A stretch of 5,336 nucleotides of DNA from an uncultured Bacilli bacterium (lineage in GTDB: Bacteria; Bacillota_I; Bacilli_A; RF39; UBA660), in contig CANQWJ010000098.1 of NCBI GenBank assembly GCA_947627525.1, positions 1 through 5,336 on the forward strand. Reading direction: 5' to 3'. This document shows, piece by piece, positions 1 through 3,340 of this stretch; positions within the stretch are counted from its first letter, which is position 1; each line of letters starts with the position of its first letter. A program made the position numbers and the translations under genes. The notes under the pieces were generated by a model that worked only from the letters and a program-made list of their open reading frames with translations, did no database searches and had not been told where the DNA came from.

Positions 1-76
1 TAAAATTGCAAGACCATTTAATTTTGGCTTTGAGTTCATCACTCATATTGATTTTCTTTTTTACGATTTTAATCAT
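1..76 (-). CDS. 5' end of an unrecognised gene, cut by the window edge
   Basis: An open frame begins with ATG at 76-74 on the minus strand and stays open for 25 codons to the window edge. The visible start is lysine-rich (MIKIVKKKIN, then MSDELKAKIK and WSCNF). An in-frame TGA lies three codons upstream, so the gene cannot start earlier. A purine-rich AAAGGG lies 11 nt before the ATG, somewhat far for a ribosome site; an internal ATG at codon 11 is an alternative start with no clear site of its own. The gene lies directly downstream of the tRNA-Gly terminator, and I see no good promoter of its own in the short gap, so it may depend on read-through. Too little is visible to name a family; a non-coding frame of this length is also possible. 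Confidence 0.45.
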   Translation of the reverse strand, partial: MIKIVKKKINMSDELKAKIKWSCNF

Positions 77-108
77 ACCACATCACACCCTTTCTTTGCA
101 ATAGCAAC

Positions 109-132
109 AAAAAAATCAACTTGCGTTGATTT
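109..132 (-). terminator. Rho-independent terminator of the tRNA-Gly gene
   Basis: Read on the minus strand, an 8-bp perfect stem (AAATCAAC / GTTGATTT, 132-125 with 120-113) closes a GCAA tetraloop of the stable GNRA class. It runs directly into a tract of seven T (115-109, overlapping the base of the stem). It lies about 37 nt past the tRNA 3' end and so fits as the end of the tRNA transcript. Confidence 0.85.
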
Positions 133-169
133 AATCATTAACATCGCTTGGTGCGACGATTTTACCTTT

Positions 170-243
170 TGGAGCAGATGATGGGAATCGGACCCACGCA
201 GTTAGCTTGGAAGGCTAAGGTTCTACCATTAAACTACATCTGC
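170..243 (-). tRNA. trnG: tRNA-Gly, anticodon UCC, CCA end encoded
   Basis: The minus strand folds into a full 74-nt cloverleaf. The 7-bp acceptor stem is GCAGATG/CATCTGC, followed by discriminator T and an encoded CCA. The D arm has a GTTT/GAAC stem (last pair T-G) and a loop that keeps G18 and G19. The anticodon arm is TTAGC-CTTCCAA-GCTAA, with anticodon TCC at 211-209, which reads GGA/GGG glycine codons. The T arm is GTGGG-TCCGATT-CCCAT. The T loop is odd: position 55, almost always U (made into pseudouridine by TruB), is C here (plus-strand G at 191). Nothing else looks degenerate. It has its own promoter about 18 nt upstream and a terminator downstream. It is probably an ordinary elongator tRNA, but the C55 change leaves some doubt about its decoding role. 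Confidence 0.97.
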
Positions 244-260
244 ACCAGTAGACATTTTTA

Positions 261-288
261 ATTATAACATAAATATTTTAGTTGTCAA
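261..288 (-). promoter_or_regulatory. Sigma-A type promoter of tRNA-Gly
   Basis: The minus strand carries a perfect -35 TTGACA (288-283), a 16-bp spacer and a perfect -10 TATAAT (266-261). Transcription should begin near 254, about 10 nt before the tRNA 5' end at 243. Both boxes match consensus, as expected for a strongly expressed stable RNA gene. Confidence 0.9.
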
Positions 289-324
289 CAAAAATGTACA
301 ATAAATTTTTTTTAATATATTTTA

Positions 325-360
325 TTGACTTGGTGCTTACTCTAATATGTATTATATAAT
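325..360 (+). promoter_or_regulatory. Possible promoter of the small membrane protein gene
   Basis: A TTGACT (325-330) resembles a -35 box. Candidate -10 boxes are TATTAT (350-355, spacer 19) and TATAAT (355-360, spacer 24). Neither spacing is ideal and the stretch is almost pure A/T, so the exact promoter is uncertain. The divergent arrangement with the tRNA promoter makes some promoter in this gap likely. Confidence 0.4.
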
Positions 361-387
361 TATATTATATGTGAAAGGGAGAATTTT

Positions 388-702
388 ATGAATATTTATA
401 AATTATCGACTAAGGAATTGAAAAGTAAAAAGAAAGACTTTTATAAAACGGCATATGGAAAAAGAGTAGTTTGGATTTATTTTGTCATACCATTTGTTGG
501 TATGTTAATAACAGTTGAACTAACAATTCAAACACTTCTATTATACTTTTTATTAGAGTGTGATTGCTTTAAGCCATTTTTTATGATGGGACTAATAATA
601 CCTTTAGTAATAGTAGCTACTTTTACTTTGATTTCTTATGTTTTAGCTTATAAATCTTATTATAAAGAGTTTAAAGAGTATTTATTAAGTCTAAAGAAAT
701 AA
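388..702 (+). CDS. Small membrane protein with two predicted helices, function unknown
   Basis: This 104-residue protein is not one I recognise. A lysine-rich, probably cytoplasmic N-terminus (residues 1-27) is followed by two strongly hydrophobic stretches at about 29-56 and 65-88, then a short charged tail (about 89-104) rich in Lys, Tyr and Glu. A short CDC motif falls in the turn between the helices, which would then face outside. No signal peptidase site or known catalytic motif is visible. The start is well supported: AAAGGGAG at 374-381 lies 6 nt before the ATG. The gene stands alone, with a divergent tRNA upstream and a strong terminator at 709-735 immediately after the stop. Both ends of the protein should be cytoplasmic by the positive-inside rule. 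It may be a lineage-restricted membrane protein; nothing in the neighbourhood assigns it a role. Confidence 0.8.
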   Translation: MNIYKLSTKELKSKKKDFYKTAYGKRVVWIYFVIPFVGMLITVELTIQTLLLYFLLECDCFKPFFMMGLIIPLVIVATFTLISYVLAYKSYYKEFKEYLLSLKK

Positions 703-708
703 TTAATT

Positions 709-735
709 AACTATTGAACTTCAATAGTTTTTTTT
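709..735 (+). terminator. Rho-independent terminator after the membrane protein gene
   Basis: A perfect 8-bp stem (AACTATTG 709-716 with CAATAGTT 722-729) and a 5-nt loop are followed by a run of eight T (728-735, overlapping the stem base). It starts 6 nt after the stop codon. The extended -10 of the next gene begins only 2 nt after the T run, so terminator and promoter are packed together. Confidence 0.9.
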
Positions 736-736
736 A

Positions 737-745
737 TGCTATAAT
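737..745 (+). promoter_or_regulatory. Extended -10 promoter of the HD-ASCH unit
   Basis: TG at 737-738, one base, then TATAAT at 740-745 form a consensus extended -10, which can work with a weak -35. The best -35 candidate, TTGAAC (714-719), lies inside the preceding terminator stem and is 20 bp away. Transcription should begin near 752, giving a leader of roughly 20 nt that contains the GGGGGA ribosome site. Confidence 0.7.
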
Positions 746-773
746 TTTATTATGACTATTACTGGGGGATACT

Positions 774-1526
774 ATGATTGAAGAAGTAAGAAAAGAAGTT
801 ATTAAAATTTTAGGTGAAGATCATTCTGGACACAATATTGAACACATTGATAGAGTTCTATCTTTATCATTAGAGTTTGCGGAAAAAATGGATGTTGTTG
901 TCGATAAAGAATTAGTTGTTTTAATTGCTCTATTACACGATGTTGATGACTATAAATTAGTTGGTAAAGAAAATTCTACAAAATTAACAAATGCTAAAAT
1001 GATTATGGATAAAGTAGGAGTAGATGATGTAAGGAAAAAGAAAATCATTCAAACTTTAAATTCGTTTGGTTATAGTAAGTCTTTAAAAGGTATTCGCCCA
1101 ACTATTTTAGAGGGTATGATTGTATCTGATGCTGATATGTGTGATGGACTAGGGGCTAACGGAATACTAAGAGTATATGCTTATAGTACTAAACATAATC
1201 GACCTTTCTTTGATCGTGATGCTTTTCCTAATCTCAACATGAGTCAAGAAGAATATATGAGTAAACCAGCAAGTAGTAGTGTTTGTCACATCTTTGAAAA
1301 AATTTTAAAGTTAAAAGATATGATGCTTACTGGTCCAGGAAAAGAAGAAGCCTTAAAACGTCACAATACAGTCGTTCAATTTTTATATAGTTTATTTGAT
1401 GAAGAACGTGAACCTGAATGGTCTCGTTATTTAACCAAATACTTGAATGGAGAAGTTGATTATGAAAGTAATAACAATCAAACAGCCATGGGCAAGTCTA
1501 ATAGCCAAAAAGTTAAAAAAATATGA
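774..1526 (+). CDS. HD-domain metal-dependent hydrolase, YpgQ/YedJ type
   Basis: The 250-residue protein carries the HD-superfamily metal site in order: GHNIEHIDRV (His at 20 and 24), LLHDVDD (H55, D56) and SDADMCDGLGANG (D119, D121), followed by RVYAYS and NRPFFD. This arrangement fits the YpgQ/YedJ group of soluble HD proteins; YpgQ is a Mn-dependent nucleoside triphosphate pyrophosphohydrolase, but the substrate here is unproven. GGGGGA at 764-769 supports the ATG. It is the first gene of a pair with the ASCH gene under an extended -10 promoter. Its end is odd: the last 21 codons (from about 1462) are read out of frame through the start of the ASCH gene, adding a polar Asn/Ser/Lys-rich tail after the expected end near YLNGE (222-226). 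It is the only gene here ending in TGA. The core assignment is firm; the tail may be an artefact of a lost stop or a frameshift. Confidence 0.88.
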   Translation: MIEEVRKEVIKILGEDHSGHNIEHIDRVLSLSLEFAEKMDVVVDKELVVLIALLHDVDDYKLVGKENSTKLTNAKMIMDKVGVDDVRKKKIIQTLNSFGYSKSLKGIRPTILEGMIVSDADMCDGLGANGILRVYAYSTKHNRPFFDRDAFPNLNMSQEEYMSKPASSSVCHIFEKILKLKDMMLTGPGKEEALKRHNTVVQFLYSLFDEEREPEWSRYLTKYLNGEVDYESNNNQTAMGKSNSQKVKKI

Positions 1527-1863
1527 ATTTCGTACTTGGAAGACAAACTATCGTGGGGAAGTTTTAATTCATGCTGGTAAAGGAATTGATAAAACAGCAA
1601 TGAAGCGCTTTGCACATTTAAATTTAGAATACCCAAGAGGGTGTATCATTGCGAAAGCAACTATTACAGACTGTCTTTTTGTTGATGACAAGATGCGAAA
1701 AGATTTATTAGAAAAAGATTCCAATGTCTATCACAATCTTCATACTAAAGAGGACATCTATGGTTTTAAAATAGACGATGTTCAAGAAATAGAACCCATT
1801 TACGTAAAGGGTCAATTGGGTTTATGGAATTATGATTTAGATGCCAATTTGACAAAAAAATAA
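1462..1863 (+). CDS. ASCH-domain protein
   Basis: This 133-residue protein opens directly with the ASCH-fold signature, MKVITIKQPWASLIA, then KKYEFRTWKTNYRGEVLIHAGK (residues 19-40), a PRGCIIAKATITDC strand (58-71) and a C-terminal GQLGLWNYD (118-126). ASCH domains are PUA-like folds that bind RNA or modified nucleosides; E. coli YqfB of this superfamily hydrolyses N4-acetylcytidine, but the substrate here is unknown. I chose ATG 1462 over in-frame ATG 1447 because the family starts at MKVITIKQPW and because GGAG at 1449-1452 sits 9 nt upstream of 1462, while 1447 has no ribosome site. Its first 65 nt overlap the HD gene in another frame, implying translational coupling. The -35 box of the next promoter (1849-1854) lies in its last codons. 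No T-run terminator follows, so read-through into the DHH gene is possible. Confidence 0.9.
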   Translation: MKVITIKQPWASLIAKKLKKYEFRTWKTNYRGEVLIHAGKGIDKTAMKRFAHLNLEYPRGCIIAKATITDCLFVDDKMRKDLLEKDSNVYHNLHTKEDIYGFKIDDVQEIEPIYVKGQLGLWNYDLDANLTKK

Positions 1864-1876
1864 AAAGTTCTATAAT
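1849..1876 (+). promoter_or_regulatory. Consensus promoter of the DHH phosphoesterase gene
   Basis: A perfect -35 TTGACA (1849-1854), a 16-bp spacer and a perfect -10 TATAAT (1871-1876) lie at the end of the ASCH gene, the -35 being within its final codons. Transcription should begin near 1883, exactly at the first of two inverted repeats, giving a leader of about 53 nt. Confidence 0.82.
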
Positions 1877-1882
1877 AATGAT

Positions 1883-1905
1883 TAAGTTTAATATTATTAA
1901 ACTTA
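1883..1905. repeat. Perfect 10-bp inverted repeat in the DHH leader
   Basis: TAAGTTTAAT and ATTAAACTTA are perfect reverse complements separated by ATT. No T run follows, so it is not a standard terminator. It begins at the predicted transcription start and could be a protein-binding operator or a 5' stem-loop that protects the mRNA. Confidence 0.75.
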
Positions 1906-1906
1906 G

Positions 1907-1925
1907 ATTGATATAATATATCAAT
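1907..1925. repeat. Second inverted repeat, enclosing an extended -10 and touching the ribosome site
   Basis: ATTGATAT and ATATCAAT are perfect reverse complements around AAT. The repeat begins one base after the first one ends. It contains TGATATAAT (1909-1917), a match to an extended -10 and so a possible second promoter. Its right edge touches AGGAGAGGG (1926-1934), the ribosome site of the DHH gene. As RNA it would form a weak A/U hairpin beside that site; as DNA it would be a dyad operator. Confidence 0.65.
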
Positions 1926-1935
1926 AGGAGAGGGT

Positions 1936-2928
1936 ATGGAAAATATAAAAAACCTAAAAGTAAATATGGAACAAAAGATACTTGAATCAGAAAGAGTTGT
2001 CATTGTTCCTCATAATAACGTCGATTTTGACGCTATTGGCTCAGCAATAGGTTTATCTTTAATAACGAGAAAACTAAAAAGGCCATCAGTCATTGTTGTT
2101 GATGATCCAATCTATAAAATAGATCATGGCGTTCAATTGATAATGGATGAGGCCAGAAAAGATTTTACGATTATTAATCGTGAAAAATATTTAGAAGAAG
2201 AAAAAGAAGGCGAATTATTCGTATTAACTGACGTCAATAAGACTTATTTAATCAGTCTTAATGATAAGTTACCTTCAAAAGAACGAGTTATTATAATTGA
2301 TCATCATGCTGAAGATGATAAAACGATTCCGGCCGAAATTAAATTCATTGATCCAAGTATATCTAGTGCTTCAGAAATAGTTACAAAGTTAATTGGTTTA
2401 CATAAAATTAAATTACCCCCTGAAGTAGCCAATTATTTATTGGCGGGAATTTACCTTGATACAAATAAATTGAGTAAAAATGCTTCATCTGAGACGATGC
2501 ATGTTGTCGCAAAACTCATGGAAAGTGGAGCTAATTTGAATGTTGTCACGGACTTATTTACAGAGGACTTTATAAGTGATAGACGTGTTCAAGAATTAGT
2601 TAGTAGAGCTAAAATGACTAGTTTTAGTGTCGCAACTGTTAGTGCTTCAGAAGATACTGAATACACGCGTGAAGAACTTGCTAAGGCAGCAGACTACTTA
2701 CTAAAATATAAAGTTGATGCTTCTTTTGTTGTCGGTAATGTTGGTGATCACATCATATCAATAAGTGCTAGATCAAAAGAAAAAATAGATGTTGGTTCTG
2801 TTATGCAACAACTAGAGGGTGGTGGAAACCAATTTTCTGGTGCTACTAAATTGACTGATTGTTCAATTGAAGATGCTACCAAAAAACTTATGAAAATTAT
2901 TCAACCAACTTATTATGTTAAACAGTAA
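1936..2928 (+). CDS. Stand-alone DHH-DHHA1 phosphoesterase, GdpP-like (putative c-di-AMP/pApA or nanoRNA phosphodiesterase)
   Basis: The 330-residue protein has a DHH domain (about 20-180) and a DHHA1 domain (about 225-325). Visible metal-site motifs are HNNVDFDAIGSAIG (H26, D30, D32), LTDV (D99), IDHH (D122, H123, H124) and AGIYLDT (D175). Downstream, ASFVVGN, ISISARS (275-280) and LEGGGNQFSGATKL follow the GdpP C-terminal pattern more closely than NrnA. GdpP degrades c-di-AMP but carries membrane, PAS and GGDEF domains before the DHH part; none is present here, so this is a soluble, free-standing version comparable in layout to Pde2/DhhP. The usual DHHA1 GGGH motif reads GGGN here (N298), which could alter substrate binding. 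AGGAG lies 5 nt before the ATG. It has its own promoter and terminator. Family is sure; substrate (c-di-AMP, pApA or short RNA) is inferred. Confidence 0.9.
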   Translation: MENIKNLKVNMEQKILESERVVIVPHNNVDFDAIGSAIGLSLITRKLKRPSVIVVDDPIYKIDHGVQLIMDEARKDFTIINREKYLEEEKEGELFVLTDVNKTYLISLNDKLPSKERVIIIDHHAEDDKTIPAEIKFIDPSISSASEIVTKLIGLHKIKLPPEVANYLLAGIYLDTNKLSKNASSETMHVVAKLMESGANLNVVTDLFTEDFISDRRVQELVSRAKMTSFSVATVSASEDTEYTREELAKAADYLLKYKVDASFVVGNVGDHIISISARSKEKIDVGSVMQQLEGGGNQFSGATKLTDCSIEDATKKLMKIIQPTYYVKQ

Positions 2929-2929
2929 T

Positions 2930-2967
2930 GACAAATCATAATTAAATCAATTGATTTGTCTTTTTTT
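2930..2967 (+). terminator. Rho-independent terminator after the DHH gene
   Basis: A 9-bp perfect stem (GACAAATCA 2930-2938 with TGATTTGTC 2952-2960), with a 13-nt A/T-rich loop, is followed by seven T (2961-2967). It begins directly after the TAA stop and ends 4 nt before the csoR -35 box, insulating the copper operon. Confidence 0.88.
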
Positions 2968-2971
2968 ATTA

Positions 2972-3000
2972 TTGACTATACCCCCTGGGAGTATTATAAT
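2972..3000 (+). promoter_or_regulatory. Promoter of the csoR-copA operon
   Basis: The -35 TTGACT (2972-2977, one mismatch to consensus), a 17-bp spacer and a perfect -10 TATAAT (2995-3000) are present. Transcription should begin near G3007, only about 10 nt before the preferred csoR start. The whole spacer is taken up by the CsoR-type operator. Confidence 0.9.
2978..2994. promoter_or_regulatory. CsoR operator (GC-rich pseudo-palindrome)
   Basis: ATACCCCCTGGGAGTAT is a 17-bp dyad with a central T and one mismatched pair (C2982 opposite A2990). It has the TAC-C-run / G-run-GTA layout known for CsoR binding sites and stands out as the only GC-rich patch in the A/T-rich intergenic DNA. It lies between the -35 and -10 boxes, so bound CsoR would block RNA polymerase; Cu(I) binding would release it. 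The adjacent csoR gene makes autoregulation the natural reading. Confidence 0.88.
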
Positions 3001-3016
3001 TTATTTGGTGATGGAT

Positions 3017-3295
3017 ATGGAAAAAACTAAAAAAAGAAGTGAAGTGGAAAAGAAATATTTAATGCGAAGACTTAAAATAATAGAGGGCCAAGTTCGTGGT
3101 TTAATTAGTATGGTTGATAATGATCGTTATTGTGGCGATTTATTAATACAAATATCGGCTGTTGATCAATCTTTAAAAAGTTTAGGATCCAGAATTCTAA
3201 AAAATCATTTAGAAACTTGTGTCGTTAATGATATAAAAAATGATAAGTTAGAAATAATTGATGAAGTAATGGATTTAATTAGTAAATTGGATTAA
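3017..3295 (+). CDS. csoR: Copper-sensing transcriptional repressor CsoR
   Basis: The 92-residue all-helical protein matches the CsoR/RcnR (DUF156) family: LMRRLKIIEGQVRGL at 15-29 (core helix), DRYCGDLL with C39, and NHLETC with H64 and C68. The Cys-His-xxx-Cys set is the Cu(I) triad of true CsoR, unlike RcnR-type nickel/cobalt sensors or CstR persulfide sensors that lack the His. It should bind the operator at 2978-2994 as a tetramer and leave it when Cu(I) binds. The start is uncertain: ATG 3017 is preferred because GGTGAT (3007-3012), matching the 16S tail, lies just upstream; ATG 3011 would add MD. A TTG at 2951 opens the same frame, but it lies within the upstream terminator and ahead of the promoter. 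copA follows after 45 nt without a terminator. Length is typical for the family. Confidence 0.95.
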   Translation: MEKTKKRSEVEKKYLMRRLKIIEGQVRGLISMVDNDRYCGDLLIQISAVDQSLKSLGSRILKNHLETCVVNDIKNDKLEIIDEVMDLISKLD

Positions 3296-3340
3296 TAATA
3301 TTAATTTTTAATTTGTGTATTATACTATTAGAGGTGAATT

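Noticed and set aside
349..371. A/T palindrome around ATATAATTATAT upstream of the membrane protein gene
   Set aside because: It is pure A/T with a mismatch beyond 12 bp and overlaps likely -10 elements; expected by chance in this base composition.
1447..1461. Upstream ATG at 1447 as the ASCH start, adding MEKLI
   Set aside because: No ribosome site precedes it, while GGAG at 1449-1452 is well placed for ATG 1462, where the family signature MKVITIKQPW begins.
1524..1526. Recoding of TGA as tryptophan (mycoplasma-type code)
   Set aside because: All visible Trp codons are TGG, and reading through this TGA would only lengthen the overlap with ASCH by an implausible Trp/Cys-rich tail. The long copA frame contains no in-frame TGA. 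The code cannot be fully proven from this window.
1883..1905. Inverted repeat as a terminator for the HD-ASCH unit
   Set aside because: No T run follows on either strand, so it lacks the defining part of a Rho-independent terminator.
2951..3010. TTG start at 2951 giving a 114-residue CsoR with a hydrophobic N-terminal extension
   Set aside because: This stretch contains the DHH terminator arm, the csoR promoter and the operator, and lies upstream of the predicted transcription start.
3296..3340. A separate promoter for copA in the csoR-copA gap (TATACT at 3321-3326)
   Set aside because: No acceptable -35 lies 15-19 bp upstream and no CsoR-like dyad is present, so co-transcription with csoR is the better reading.
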